From Wohlfahrtiimonas sp. G9077 (GTDB taxonomy: Bacteria > Pseudomonadota > Gammaproteobacteria > Cardiobacteriales > Wohlfahrtiimonadaceae), in NCBI RefSeq assembly GCF_002252155.1, contig NZ_NEFD01000005.1, positions 62,001 through 126,000 on the forward strand: a stretch of DNA of 64,000 nucleotides. The letters are read 5' to 3'. Within the stretch, counting starts at the first letter, position 1, and every line of letters begins with the position of its first letter. Positions 17,127 through 27,387 of this stretch are shown one piece after another. The position numbers were made by a program, and so were the translations under genes. The notes beneath the pieces were generated by a model. The model was given only the letters and a program-made list of their open reading frames with translations, was not told the origin of the DNA and searched no databases.

Positions 17127-18461
17127 ATGAAAATCGTCATCATTGGGGCACAAGCGGCGGGCATGAGCGTTGCCGCAAAGGCCAAACGCATGGATAAAAC
17201 AGCGGACATTGTGGTGTATGAAGCAAGTGACATCACCTCCTTTGGCGCCTGTGGATTGCCCTATTATGTGGGCGGTGAGTTTGATGATCCACAATATATG
17301 TCTGAATTGACGCCTGAGGATTTTGCCAAAAAAGGCATCACGGTTAAAACACTGCACACAGTTGAGTCCATTGATCCTGCTGCAAAAACCCTCAAGGTCA
17401 ACCATAACGGTGACACATTTGAGGATCAGTATGATCGATTGATGATCGCAACGGGCGGCAGTGCCATTTTGCCACCGATTGAAAACATCACGCTGAACAA
17501 TGTCTTTACCCTTAAAACCATGGCCGATGGTTTGGCGCTGCGTGAAATTGTGCGCACCGATGCCATCAAAACCGTGACCGTGATCGGTGCAGGCTTCATC
17601 GGGCTTGAACTTGTGGAAGCATTGGTTCACCTTGGGAAAACCGTGCATCTTTTTGAGCGTGAAAATCGCCTCATGCCAGAAGCCTTTGAGCCTGAATTTT
17701 CAGATCTATTGCTAAAAACATTGCATGCACAAAATAATGTGCATGTACATCTGAACGAGTCAGTCACCAAAATTGAGGGCAATGATACGGTCACTGGCGT
17801 CATCAGCGCACAAGGTCATTATCCTTCTGATTTAGTGGTGGTTTGCACCGGCGTTCGTCCAAATACCGCATTTTTAAAAGAGAGTGGTTTAGCCATGTTG
17901 CCAAATGGTGCCATCCGCACCAATCAATATGGCCAAACGAATGTGGAGCACATTTATGCTGCAGGTGATTGCGCCACCGTTTGGCATGCACAGCTGCAAA
18001 CAGATGTGTATTCGCCGCTGGCAACGGGGGCCAATAAACTTGGACGCATCATTGGGGAAAACATTGTGGGCGGCCAAAAAGCCTTTAAAGGGCTCCTCAA
18101 TGCCGCTGCTGTTCAACTGTTGTCTGTGGAAGCAGGCCGCGTTGGGTTATCGAGCAAAGAGCTCGCAGCCCATAACATTCCTCATCAAAAAGTCATGTTG
18201 ACGGATAAAAACCATGCCAACTATTGCAAAGGGCAAGCGATGCTCGCCATTTTGCTCTTTTATCATCCTGAGACCAAAGTCATTTTAGGCGCGCAAGTCT
18301 TTGGTGAAAATGGTGGCGCCGTCCATCGCATGCATGCATTAAGCGTCGCGATCATGACAAAGCTCACCACTGATGATTTGGCCTTTTTAGACTTTGCTTA
18401 TGCACCGCCCTTTGCGCGCGTGTGGGATGCTTTGAACATCGCTGGTAGCATTGCTAAATAA
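17127..18461 (+). CDS. CoA-disulfide reductase (FAD/NAD(P)H, single-Cys type)
   Basis: 444 residues. The FAD motif IIGAQAAGMSVAAKAKR begins at residue 5. SFGACGLPYYVGG holds the single redox Cys42, the hallmark of CoA-disulfide reductases and related NADH oxidases. A second Rossmann motif, VIGAGFIGLELVEAL, is near residue 152, and YAAGDCATV closes the FAD site. No rhodanese domain is fused. It reduces CoA disulfide or CoA persulfide with NAD(P)H. Its place 10 bp after the cystine carrier, with a strong TAAGGAGG ribosome binding site, suggests it deals with disulfide stress or persulfides from imported cystine. Confidence 0.87.
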   Translation: MKIVIIGAQAAGMSVAAKAKRMDKTADIVVYEASDITSFGACGLPYYVGGEFDDPQYMSELTPEDFAKKGITVKTLHTVESIDPAAKTLKVNHNGDTFEDQYDRLMIATGGSAILPPIENITLNNVFTLKTMADGLALREIVRTDAIKTVTVIGAGFIGLELVEALVHLGKTVHLFERENRLMPEAFEPEFSDLLLKTLHAQNNVHVHLNESVTKIEGNDTVTGVISAQGHYPSDLVVVCTGVRPNTAFLKESGLAMLPNGAIRTNQYGQTNVEHIYAAGDCATVWHAQLQTDVYSPLATGANKLGRIIGENIVGGQKAFKGLLNAAAVQLLSVEAGRVGLSSKELAAHNIPHQKVMLTDKNHANYCKGQAMLAILLFYHPETKVILGAQVFGENGGAVHRMHALSVAIMTKLTTDDLAFLDFAYAPPFARVWDALNIAGSIAK

Positions 18462-18471
18462 TCGATGCCAT

Positions 18472-18502
18472 AAAAAACCGCAGCTTGCTGCGGTTTTTTT
18501 TA
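18472..18502. terminator. Bidirectional terminator between the sulfur operon and the A2M gene
   Basis: CCGCAGC-TT-GCTGCGG with an A tract before and eight T after. It lies between converging genes. Confidence 0.9.
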
Positions 18503-18503
18503 T

Positions 18504-21500
18504 CTATGGTTTTGCTTCAATGCGATAACGCCCTTTGGTCACCATAATGTTTCGAAGCTCAGGGATGTACATGTCCTCTAGCAATGTGATGGGCACCTGA
18601 TAATTGCCAGGCACTTGTGCCTCTAACACATACGCAAAGCGATATGTTTCCCCTGCTTTAAGGTCAAACGCCGCCACATAACGATCAAAACGATACTCTT
18701 CATGGGTGAGCACATTGCGCGTTAAATTCGTCGCATTGTACTGCTCATAAAATTCATCGACATTGTCCGTCACCAAATTTGGATTGACGAGTACAAAACC
18801 TGTGGGCACAAAATCAGCGAGCAATGCATTCGGTAGATTCTTTTCAGATTTGAGCGTGACATACACCACAAAGCGCTCACCGACTGACAATGCTTGAGCA
18901 TCGCCTGTCACATAATCTTTTGCAAAATCCACATTAAAATTGCGTGCATCTAAAGCCTTTGAAGGATAGCCTGAGATTTCATACTCTAAAAAGAGTGGCT
19001 CTTGTGCCGTTAATTTGGCAATGTGATTGGCATTGATGGGCTCATCAGGCGTCACTTCATCGGCTTGCCCATTGATCAATACAGATAACGGCACTGTATC
19101 CTCAATCGTATCAATGCCCACTTTAATGAGCGCATAGCGCTCTTGCGTACTGAAATATTGTTTTTGATTCAATGCATTATTGAGATCAACATTCAGCTGC
19201 TGAGTTTTGGCTACATCTGTAAACAAACCTTTCACCGTCAATTCATTGAGCACATTGATCGCATTTGCTAAAGCCGAAACACGCGTTTGATAAGCCCCAA
19301 AATCACGCTGCCAACCCATAAAATCTAAATGATTGAGATAATGGCGGGCAGCCGTTGGGTGACTTAGCATTAAGTTTGCCCCCGCTAAATAAACGCGACT
19401 CAAAGGACTCAATGTGGCTGTATAAGACTCTAAAAATGCAATATCCGCACTGAAGATTTTACCTTCACGTGCCAATAACCATACGCCATAACTTAAATGA
19501 TTGAGCTCCGCTTCACCTAATAGATAAGCACCTTCATTGTTCGATGCTTGATACGTTTCAGTTAAGCGCTGCTTCACATAACGCAATCCTTGATCCACCA
19601 CCGTTGGGGAGACCAAACTTGGATCCTGCTTCGCCAATTGCGTTAAAAAGTCTAACGCATACACAGAGGTTGGGAAATAACTCTCCCCTACTGTCCAAAA
19701 TGAGAAACCACCATCCTCACGCTGACGATCAACCAACTGTTTCACCACATCGCGCAGCATCTCTTTTTCCCATGCGGCATACTCTAAGCGCGGACCATTC
19801 GCAGCTTGATGGCTCGCTTCATAATTGCGATACACCTGCTCTTTTTGCCCATCTAACAAAGGATTGCTTTTAAACAACCACGGGAAAGCTGCACTGGTTG
19901 TTTGCTCAGTACAACCATATGGATAACTGAATAAACCATCCGTATAAGAGAGCACATTCACTTGTGGGTGGCGCGATAATGTCAAACGCTCCTGATAGTT
20001 GCGATCAAATGGATCTGTGAGCGCCGCATTTCTCACCCATGTTTGACCTTTAGGCAACAATTCACGTTGATATTGTGTGGTGCGCTCTGTGATGGGATCC
20101 GTCCCTAAGCGATAATTGCGCTCTGCTTGATAACTTTTTGCATCAATTGACAATGCAATGTCCGCACCTTGTGTATATTCATGCAATGAAATCGGAATCA
20201 AATGCTGACGACTTTCGCCATCTTTTAACGTGACCCTTTCAGTAAAATCCAATGCCAATTCAGGGCTTGTGACATGAATATTCACATCATCTTTTTCACC
20301 GCTTAAATTATGCAAAGACAAAGATACATTGCTCTCATCGCCCACGCGAATGAAGCGCGGCGTTACGATGTCCGCCACAATGGGCGCGCGAATGATCATT
20401 TTTTCTTGTTGCTCACCCATGCGATTGTTTGAAAAGACTTTCACCTCAACTTGCGCTTCGCCATTAAAATCAGGCAACAATAATGTCACTTCACCTTGTC
20501 CATTGTCATCTAAGGCAATGAGCTCACTCATCAGGGAAACGGTTTTCATCTCGGTCATATTGTCAATGCTTAAACCATCTTCAGCAGATGCTTGACCATC
20601 TCCCCCGAATTTTGGCACCAATAATGCATAGGCACCACGTTTAAAGAGGCGATTGTAATAGTCGATGATGTCCACGCCATATTTTTGATGGGCAAAAAAG
20701 GCATCAAAAATGCTCATGGCGCGTTCAGGAATCATGTTTAAAATGCCTTGATCCGTAATGCTTACAGTGGCATACAGTGACTCTTGATCTGCATTTGGGA
20801 CAGAAATCTTAATGGTGGTTGGGCGATCCGGCAATGCCACTGTGGTTGCACTGACTTTTGGCGACAATAAACGATCCGCACGATTCAAATGAATGGGAAT
20901 TAAGCCAAGTGAACGCACCACTTCTTTCTGCTTGGTGGTGGAGAGCAATAAACCCGATAAATAAAGATCATGACGATTCCAATCTGCATTTAATGGCACT
21001 TTAACTGTGGTTTTACCCTTTTTCACATTGAGATTTTGGGTATACAACAGTTGCCCGCCCTCTAATATCAACGTGAGATTACCATCTAAAGGCGCATCAA
21101 TCGTCAGGGTAATGGTTTCACCCGTTTGATATGCCGCTTTATCGGTGGAAAGCGCCAAAGCATTGGGCTTCACCGCTGGCAATTGCCCAGATGATGTGCT
21201 TGACCATTCAGCACTGAATGGATATTGCGTCACCATGCGGGAAGATAAATCCTCCACCTCTAAAATATAATTGCCCCAACTGTTGGGATTGACTTGATAA
21301 GTGATGGGTTTGCCGGCTGCTGTCACCACTTTTTGTTCACGAATTTGATAATTGTAATTCTCATGGCAATCCCAGCCGCTGTTTGGGTTATAAACCCATG
21401 TGCAGGCGCTGTCCTTATACTTTAAGGTGAGCTTTAGATCACCTGTGCCATATTGCTGATTTTGCTTGGCAATGAAAATCTCAAATGTCGCTTCTGCTCC

Positions 21501-23279
21501 ATAGCCGAGCTCATTTTTTCCAAAGAGCGGACGAATCACGGGCACCACATTCGTCGGCCAAAAGTCTGTTTTAAAGCTACGTGTGATGCCACTGGTTTGA
21601 CCATCTAACACCGTCACATTTGCCGCTAAACCCAAAACAGCAGAAACCGCAGGCAAACCTGATTCCATACCTAAAGATAGGCGCTGCTCGCCTTTACCTT
21701 CAGCATTTAATGTACTGTCATAAGCGATTTGATCGGTCACAGCACTGAATGGAAAATCGAGCGTGCCCACATACCAATCGGAATGTCCTTTAAACGGTGT
21801 ACGATTGACGTGTAAATCCCCTTGAATCTTCACGCCATTGTGACTGGCAGGCGCACCAAAAAGATAGTGGCTATCCATGCCAAGCATCACATCATCACGC
21901 AGATCATATTGATCTTTCACGCCAGACAATGTCAGTGCCATGCGCTCTGGCATGAATTCTTCAATGAATAAATTTAACGCACCATTGGGTTTTTCACTGG
22001 CGGCATCTGTGCGCACTTCCACGCGATAACGCCCTGTTTTATCCGCAGCACTTGTGGATAAATGGGTTTGATAAAAACCTGCTTCAATGGATTCAACCGT
22101 ATTGTCATACACCACTTTATGTTCAGGATTAATCAAACGGATGTTGATGGGCTGCTTTGGCAACATTTGCCCATCTTGATTGCGCAGTAAAATGTTCATG
22201 GGCATCACCTCACCGGGGCGATAAAGCTCACGGTTACTGTAAACATACGCCACCTGATCACTGTATGGCGCACCATCTACGGCATAATCATTGAGATCAA
22301 GGGCAATTTCTTTCAATGGCAAAATGGAAACATCCGAGCCCTTTTTAGCCACCACAATGTCATCACGCGTTAATTTTTGTGGAATGCGACACACGCCTTC
22401 CTTAAACCAACAAAGATCTTCAGTAATGGCAACTTTGCCTTGATCATTGCGCCACACTTCAACCGTTGCACCATCAATCGGTGCTCCTGTGGAAAATTGA
22501 TTGCCCACAATCACTGTTTCATTCGGATACAAACGAGCATGCAACCCCATATCCGTAATGAATAAAATGCGCGTATCTAAATTGCGGCTGATTTCACCAG
22601 CAGCATTGACCGTAACAATGTATGCACCGGATGTAATGTTTTGATCCACCGGAATGTTATGCAGTGTTTTTTTCGTAGTATCAATGTGACTTGGGGCACG
22701 ATAGCGGAAAATGCCCGCAGGTGTCATGTCTTTCACATAGCGGCTCAAATCCCATTGACTGATGTTAGAGCCAATGTAAAAGCGCTCTAAAAATTGTGGT
22801 AAATGATCCAGCTTAAAAAACTCAATGTCCACCTCTTCCGTGCCCATCATCTCAATACTGAGCGCACCTTGGGCGATCGGCATCACAGGACCTCTGCCCA
22901 TGATTTTGACGGAGGAAGACGCTTCACCCACATATACATATTCACGATATTCATTGCCGCCGTGATCCTTAAATGATCCCGACTTCACTAAGTAATCGCC
23001 CGCGCCAATTGGATAATATGACAAGCGATAACCATCTTTACTCAAATGCCATTGGCCCTTGGTGTCGGGTTTTCGCGTCCAATCTTCATAATCATATTTT
23101 TCAACCACAAAGAGCTTTTGCAATTGATCTTGTTTAAAAACTTGTGGATCATCAAAAAAAACCGTGACGGTTTCTTGATCATCGAATTTGGCTAAATTGA
23201 TGGAAGCCACTTGAGCTTGTGCAAAAATGGGCACAGCGGCTAAAGCTGTCATAAGGAGCGAGCGTTTCAGGGGGATCAT
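18504..23279 (-). CDS. yfhM: Bacterial alpha-2-macroglobulin, thioester type (YfhM-like)
   Basis: 1591 residues, near E. coli YfhM (1653). A signal peptide ends near AQA, and many beta-sandwich macroglobulin domains follow. YPYGCTEQTT near residue 1120 is the thioester motif (CxEQ) that covalently traps proteases. The family is a periplasmic protease trap working with PBP1C in cell-envelope defence. Unlike E. coli YfhM, the signal peptide has no lipobox Cys, so the protein should be soluble in the periplasm rather than lipid-anchored. The gene is divergent from katA, with pbpC beyond it. Confidence 0.92.
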   Translation of the reverse strand: MIPLKRSLLMTALAAVPIFAQAQVASINLAKFDDQETVTVFFDDPQVFKQDQLQKLFVVEKYDYEDWTRKPDTKGQWHLSKDGYRLSYYPIGAGDYLVKSGSFKDHGGNEYREYVYVGEASSSVKIMGRGPVMPIAQGALSIEMMGTEEVDIEFFKLDHLPQFLERFYIGSNISQWDLSRYVKDMTPAGIFRYRAPSHIDTTKKTLHNIPVDQNITSGAYIVTVNAAGEISRNLDTRILFITDMGLHARLYPNETVIVGNQFSTGAPIDGATVEVWRNDQGKVAITEDLCWFKEGVCRIPQKLTRDDIVVAKKGSDVSILPLKEIALDLNDYAVDGAPYSDQVAYVYSNRELYRPGEVMPMNILLRNQDGQMLPKQPINIRLINPEHKVVYDNTVESIEAGFYQTHLSTSAADKTGRYRVEVRTDAASEKPNGALNLFIEEFMPERMALTLSGVKDQYDLRDDVMLGMDSHYLFGAPASHNGVKIQGDLHVNRTPFKGHSDWYVGTLDFPFSAVTDQIAYDSTLNAEGKGEQRLSLGMESGLPAVSAVLGLAANVTVLDGQTSGITRSFKTDFWPTNVVPVIRPLFGKNELGYGAEATFEIFIAKQNQQYGTGDLKLTLKYKDSACTWVYNPNSGWDCHENYNYQIREQKVVTAAGKPITYQVNPNSWGNYILEVEDLSSRMVTQYPFSAEWSSTSSGQLPAVKPNALALSTDKAAYQTGETITLTIDAPLDGNLTLILEGGQLLYTQNLNVKKGKTTVKVPLNADWNRHDLYLSGLLLSTTKQKEVVRSLGLIPIHLNRADRLLSPKVSATTVALPDRPTTIKISVPNADQESLYATVSITDQGILNMIPERAMSIFDAFFAHQKYGVDIIDYYNRLFKRGAYALLVPKFGGDGQASAEDGLSIDNMTEMKTVSLMSELIALDDNGQGEVTLLLPDFNGEAQVEVKVFSNNRMGEQQEKMIIRAPIVADIVTPRFIRVGDESNVSLSLHNLSGEKDDVNIHVTSPELALDFTERVTLKDGESRQHLIPISLHEYTQGADIALSIDAKSYQAERNYRLGTDPITERTTQYQRELLPKGQTWVRNAALTDPFDRNYQERLTLSRHPQVNVLSYTDGLFSYPYGCTEQTTSAAFPWLFKSNPLLDGQKEQVYRNYEASHQAANGPRLEYAAWEKEMLRDVVKQLVDRQREDGGFSFWTVGESYFPTSVYALDFLTQLAKQDPSLVSPTVVDQGLRYVKQRLTETYQASNNEGAYLLGEAELNHLSYGVWLLAREGKIFSADIAFLESYTATLSPLSRVYLAGANLMLSHPTAARHYLNHLDFMGWQRDFGAYQTRVSALANAINVLNELTVKGLFTDVAKTQQLNVDLNNALNQKQYFSTQERYALIKVGIDTIEDTVPLSVLINGQADEVTPDEPINANHIAKLTAQEPLFLEYEISGYPSKALDARNFNVDFAKDYVTGDAQALSVGERFVVYVTLKSEKNLPNALLADFVPTGFVLVNPNLVTDNVDEFYEQYNATNLTRNVLTHEEYRFDRYVAAFDLKAGETYRFAYVLEAQVPGNYQVPITLLEDMYIPELRNIMVTKGRYRIEAKP

Positions 23280-23665
23280 AAAGTATCCTTGATATGGTTA
23301 AGTGCTCAAAATTATCTCAAATATTTTCGGCAAATACTATGTTATCCACAGGGAATATTTACTGGATGATATAACGGAAAAATCTTGTTTATCAGCATCA
23401 TAAAGATTATTAATATAGAGATATCTGCCCCAGATCACACTTTTTACACAAAAAGTTACCCACATTTCCATATCACATAAATATTTGATATGGTTATTAA
23501 TATATAAAAATTGCTGTATTTATGCACAAAGTTATCCACAGGCTGTGCAGACTCATAAATTTCCCTTATGAGACTGCAAGATTCTCTTAATTAGCCTTTA
23601 TGTTGTGTGATCGTTAGGATGACTCTATAGATCAATCATCTGAATAACCAATAGAGGAGCTTCAT
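23280..23665. other. Gene-free divergent region with a minor DnaA-box cluster
   Basis: AT-rich 386-bp gap between yfhM and katA. It holds exact TTATCCACA at 23342-23350 and 23532-23540, TTATGCACA at 23520-23528 and a one-mismatch TTACCCACA at 23456-23464. Both gene promoters must lie here, but I cannot place them confidently. There is no credible open reading frame. Confidence 0.6.
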
Positions 23666-25111
23666 ATGTCAGAAAAATATTTAACCAGTGCCAACGGCGC
23701 CCCGATTGCCGATAACCAAAACTCCATCACCGCTGGCCGCCGTGGTCCTGTGAGTTTAGAAGATTACCATTTAGTTGAAAAATTGGCGCACTTTAACCGT
23801 GAAAACATCCCTGAGCGTCGCGTACATGCCAAAGGTGGCGGTGCACATGGTTTATTTACCGTAACCCATGACATCACGCAATACAGCCATGCAGATTTAT
23901 TCTCACAAGTGGGCAAAGAAACACCTGTATTCATGCGCTTTTCGACCGTTGGCGGTGAACGCGGTTCAGCCGATACAGCGCGCGATCCACGTGGTTTTGC
24001 CGTGAAATTTTATACACAAGAAGGCAACCTTGACGTTGTTGGCAATAATACGCCTGTTTTCTTCATCCGTGATGCCATCAAATTCCCAGATTTCATCCAC
24101 ACCCAAAAACGTGATCCACGCACCAACTTAAAATCACCGCGCGCCATGTGGGATTTCTGGTCTTTATCACCTGAATCTTTGCACCAAGTGACCATTTTAT
24201 TCTCTGATCGTGGGATTCCAGATGGTTTCCGCCACATGCACGGTTATGGTAGCCATACTTATAGCTTAGTCAATAAAGATGGCGTGCGCACATGGATCAA
24301 ATGGCATTTTAGAACCAAACAAGGCATCAAAAACATTCATCCAAAAGATGCAGAAGTTTTAGGGGGCACCAACCCAGATTATGCGCAAGAAGATTTATAT
24401 CATGCCATCGAGAGCGGCAATTACCCTAAATGGGGCGTATATATCCAAGTGATGAGCGAAGAGGAAGCAGCCAATCGTGAAGAGAATCCTTTTGACGTAA
24501 CAAAAGTGTGGTCACACAAAGAACATCCTTTAATTGAAGTGGGTGAAATTGTGTTAAATCGCAATCCTGACAACTACTTTGCAGAAGTGGAACAAGTGGC
24601 CATGGCGCCAAGCAACGTGGTTCCGGGCACAGGTTTATCACCCGATAGAATGCTACAAGGTCGTATTTTTGCATATGCAGATGCGCAGCGTTATCGCATT
24701 GGCACCAATTATCAACAGTTGCCTGTGAATGCACCAAAATGCCCATACCACAATTATCAACGTGATGGCGCCATGCGTTTTGATGGCAACCAAGGCAGTG
24801 CACCTAACTATGAACCCAACAGCTTCAGCGATGCGCCAAAGCAAACGGATCATAAAAATCCAGCCTACAATGTTGGGCAAGATGGTGCCGTTTACCAATA
24901 TGATCATCGTGAAGATACGGATTATTACAGCCAAGCGGGTAACTTATTCCGTTTAATGAACGATGAGCAAAAGCAATTGTTGATCGATAACTTAGTGGAT
25001 TCTATGCGCACCGTTGATGAATACATTCAACGCCGTCAGATCGCGCATTTCCTAAAAGCGGATCAAGCTTACGGTGAAGGCGTCGCTAAAGGCCTTAACA
25101 TCAAATTGTAA
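23666..25111 (+). CDS. katA: Monofunctional haem catalase (small-subunit clade)
   Basis: 481 residues, the size of clade 3 catalases. The distal His54 is in [12 protein letters not shown], the catalytic Asn is in [12 protein letters not shown] (near residue 127), and the haem-ligating Tyr is in [12 protein letters not shown] (near residue 337). [26 protein letters not shown] is unmistakable. It degrades hydrogen peroxide in the cytoplasm. It has a GAGGAG ribosome binding site and its own terminator. It sits between the A2M gene and pbpC, which are adjacent in E. coli. Confidence 0.96.
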   Translation: MSEKYLTSANGAPIADNQNSITAGRRGPVSLEDYHLVEKLAHFNRENIPERRVHAKGGGAHGLFTVTHDITQYSHADLFSQVGKETPVFMRFSTVGGERGSADTARDPRGFAVKFYTQEGNLDVVGNNTPVFFIRDAIKFPDFIHTQKRDPRTNLKSPRAMWDFWSLSPESLHQVTILFSDRGIPDGFRHMHGYGSHTYSLVNKDGVRTWIKWHFRTKQGIKNIHPKDAEVLGGTNPDYAQEDLYHAIESGNYPKWGVYIQVMSEEEAANREENPFDVTKVWSHKEHPLIEVGEIVLNRNPDNYFAEVEQVAMAPSNVVPGTGLSPDRMLQGRIFAYADAQRYRIGTNYQQLPVNAPKCPYHNYQRDGAMRFDGNQGSAPNYEPNSFSDAPKQTDHKNPAYNVGQDGAVYQYDHREDTDYYSQAGNLFRLMNDEQKQLLIDNLVDSMRTVDEYIQRRQIAHFLKADQAYGEGVAKGLNIKL

Positions 25112-25143
25112 TTGTCAGTACTCCCCCACTGACATTGAGTTTT

Positions 25144-25169
25144 GCCACATGCTTGCATGTGGCTTTTTT
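25144..25169 (+). terminator. Terminator after katA
   Basis: GCCACATGC-TT-GCATGTGGC followed by six T, 30 bp beyond the katA stop. Confidence 0.88.
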
Positions 25170-25208
25170 GATGGGAAATCCGCTACAATTAACTTCCTCT
25201 TCTCATTG

Positions 25209-27344
25209 ATGCCTTTTATGCGTGCATTTATCCTTCGGCTCATCACCCTTCTTTGCGCCTCATTTGTGGGCTTAGTGCTGCTCTTAATTACGGCATTCAT
25301 GCTCTTTAATCACTTTTATCCCTTGTCGATTCCGAAAATTAAACCTTCGGTTGTTGTGGTGGATCAAAAAGGTGAAGTGCTCAGGCAATTTGCCGATTCA
25401 GAAGGCATTTTCCGCCATTGGGTGACACTGGATGATGTGAATCCGAATTATCTCAATGCATTGATTCACTATGAAGATCGCTATTTTTATCACCATTTTG
25501 GCATCAACCCATTAGCCACATTGCGCGCCTTTGGGCAATGGGTGGGACAGCGTAAAATCATCTCAGGCAGCTCAACCTTAACCATGCAAGTGGCGCGTCT
25601 ACTCTATCCGCATGAACGCACTTTTATGGGTAAGATCGAACAGATGTTTCGAGCCATTCAGCTTGAACAACAGCTGACGAAAGCGGAAATTTTAACCCTG
25701 TACATCAACATTGCACCGATGGGCGGCAACATCGAAGGGGTGCAGGCTGCCAGTTGGCGTTACTTTGGTAAAGATGCTGCGAGCCTTAACATCGCAGAAA
25801 GTGCATTATTGGTGGCATTACCGCAGCGCCCGAGCGTGTATCGTCCGGATCATTCATTGACCAAAGCCCTGTACGCACGCAATAAAGTCTTGGCACGCTT
25901 GGCAGATTTTGGCGAAATTTCTCCCACAGATGCCCTTCGCTATCAACAAGAACCCATCAATTATACGCCCTCAAGCACGCAATTTTCCGCACCTTTATTG
26001 GCGGAAAATTTAAAGCAACAATCCGATCAACATGTGATCCACACAACGCTGGATGGTCAATTACAACGCAAAATTGAATCCCTCCTTCACTCACAGAGTA
26101 AAACATGGCCTGCAAAAGCCTCAGGTGCTGTGTTGGTGGTGAATAATCACACTCATTCAATTGCTGCTTATGTGGGATCGGCTGACCTTTTTAATGCAGA
26201 GCGCTTTGGTTATGTGGACATGGTGACGGCGATTCGCTCGCCAGGCTCAACATTAAAGCCCTTTGCTTATGGCATGGCGATGGATTATGGCATCATCCAT
26301 GAGGCGAGCCTCCTCACGGATGTGCGCCGCGGCTTTGATGGCTATTATCCCAAAAACTTTGACAATGAATTTAGGGGCGCTGTGCCAATGTTTCGTGCAC
26401 TTCAGCTCTCTTTAAATGTGCCAGTTGTGCAAGTGTTTCAACATTTAACGCCCCATTATTTCACCCAAAAATTGCGCCAAAGTGGCATTGAGCTCTCTAT
26501 TGATTACCCAACCCTCAGCATGATTTTAGGCGGCGTTGGCATTTCGCTGTGGGAGCAAGTGCGCTTATTTTCAAGTTTATCCACAGACGGACAAATTTAT
26601 CCGATGACAGTTACGCCAAAAACTGTCACCAGTACAGGGCAAATTTTATCGCCAGAAGCCGCTTGGATCACCCATAAAATCCTCAGCCAAACACGACCTG
26701 CCAACCGTTTTAATCCCCGTAAAATTGCATGGAAAACGGGCACAAGTTATGGTTATCGTGATGGCTGGGCACTGGGGACAACTGCTGATTGGACAGTAGG
26801 CGTGTGGGTTGGGCGCCCAGATGGCGTACCGAATGTGGGTGCACTCGCCAATCGCTATGCAACGCCGCTCCTGTTTGATGTCTTTAATCTATTACCTAAA
26901 GATCAAACAACCCTCACAAAGCCGCGCGGCATTACGACAGAAACCATTTGTTGGCCAAGTGGCCGTAACATTACAGATGTACCGATTGAAGCCTGTGAAC
27001 AGCAATACACCATCGATGCCATCAATGGACAAACGCCGCCTACGCTCTATGATTCCCCGGGAGAAATGCCCCATTTTGGTTGGCCGCAATTGCTCACGGA
27101 TGCGCCTTTACTGCTGCAATCGGCAGAGATTTTAACGCTACAAAATCAGAGCATCATTTATAAAAGCCCCTATTCGATTGCCCTAACGGCACGCGGTAAT
27201 CCGCCGTTTCGTTGGTACTTAGATGGTCAATTGCTTGAGCACAATGAGCTGGATGTTCCAAACTTAGCGCTTGGGCAACACACTTTAAGCGTACAGGATC
27301 ACGCACAAAAAGTGCATCGCATTGTGTTTGAAGTGCGCGAGTGA
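25209..27344 (+). CDS. pbpC: Penicillin-binding protein 1C (bifunctional transglycosylase/transpeptidase)
   Basis: I place the start at ATG 25209, after the katA terminator, giving 711 residues; the open frame extends into katA but that part is not credible. One N-terminal membrane anchor is followed by a GT51 glycosyltransferase domain (HYEDRYFYHHFG near residue 87; GSSTLTMQVARLL) and a transpeptidase domain with SPGSTLKP (SxxK, near residue 344), SLN and KTGTS (near residue 508). The C-terminal hundred residues look like the BiPBP_C domain of PBP1C. It polymerises and crosslinks peptidoglycan. It is partnered with alpha-2-macroglobulin in many proteobacteria, and here the two flank katA. 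Confidence 0.93.
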   Translation: MPFMRAFILRLITLLCASFVGLVLLLITAFMLFNHFYPLSIPKIKPSVVVVDQKGEVLRQFADSEGIFRHWVTLDDVNPNYLNALIHYEDRYFYHHFGINPLATLRAFGQWVGQRKIISGSSTLTMQVARLLYPHERTFMGKIEQMFRAIQLEQQLTKAEILTLYINIAPMGGNIEGVQAASWRYFGKDAASLNIAESALLVALPQRPSVYRPDHSLTKALYARNKVLARLADFGEISPTDALRYQQEPINYTPSSTQFSAPLLAENLKQQSDQHVIHTTLDGQLQRKIESLLHSQSKTWPAKASGAVLVVNNHTHSIAAYVGSADLFNAERFGYVDMVTAIRSPGSTLKPFAYGMAMDYGIIHEASLLTDVRRGFDGYYPKNFDNEFRGAVPMFRALQLSLNVPVVQVFQHLTPHYFTQKLRQSGIELSIDYPTLSMILGGVGISLWEQVRLFSSLSTDGQIYPMTVTPKTVTSTGQILSPEAAWITHKILSQTRPANRFNPRKIAWKTGTSYGYRDGWALGTTADWTVGVWVGRPDGVPNVGALANRYATPLLFDVFNLLPKDQTTLTKPRGITTETICWPSGRNITDVPIEACEQQYTIDAINGQTPPTLYDSPGEMPHFGWPQLLTDAPLLLQSAEILTLQNQSIIYKSPYSIALTARGNPPFRWYLDGQLLEHNELDVPNLALGQHTLSVQDHAQKVHRIVFEVRE

Positions 27345-27387
27345 TAAATGCCGTATAATGATTCTTTAATGACGCATGAGGGCCACT

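Noticed and set aside
17058-17648. 196-residue frame antisense to tcyP and the CoA-disulfide reductase gene
   Set aside because: It spans two clear genes on the other strand, lacks a ribosome binding site and has no recognisable domain.
24426-24803. 125-residue frame antisense to katA
   Set aside because: A shadow of the strongly conserved catalase reading frame, with Cys/His-rich non-protein-like composition.
25074-25208. In-frame extension of pbpC upstream of 25209
   Set aside because: It overlaps the end of katA and runs through the katA terminator hairpin; the peptide is unlike a PBP N-terminus.
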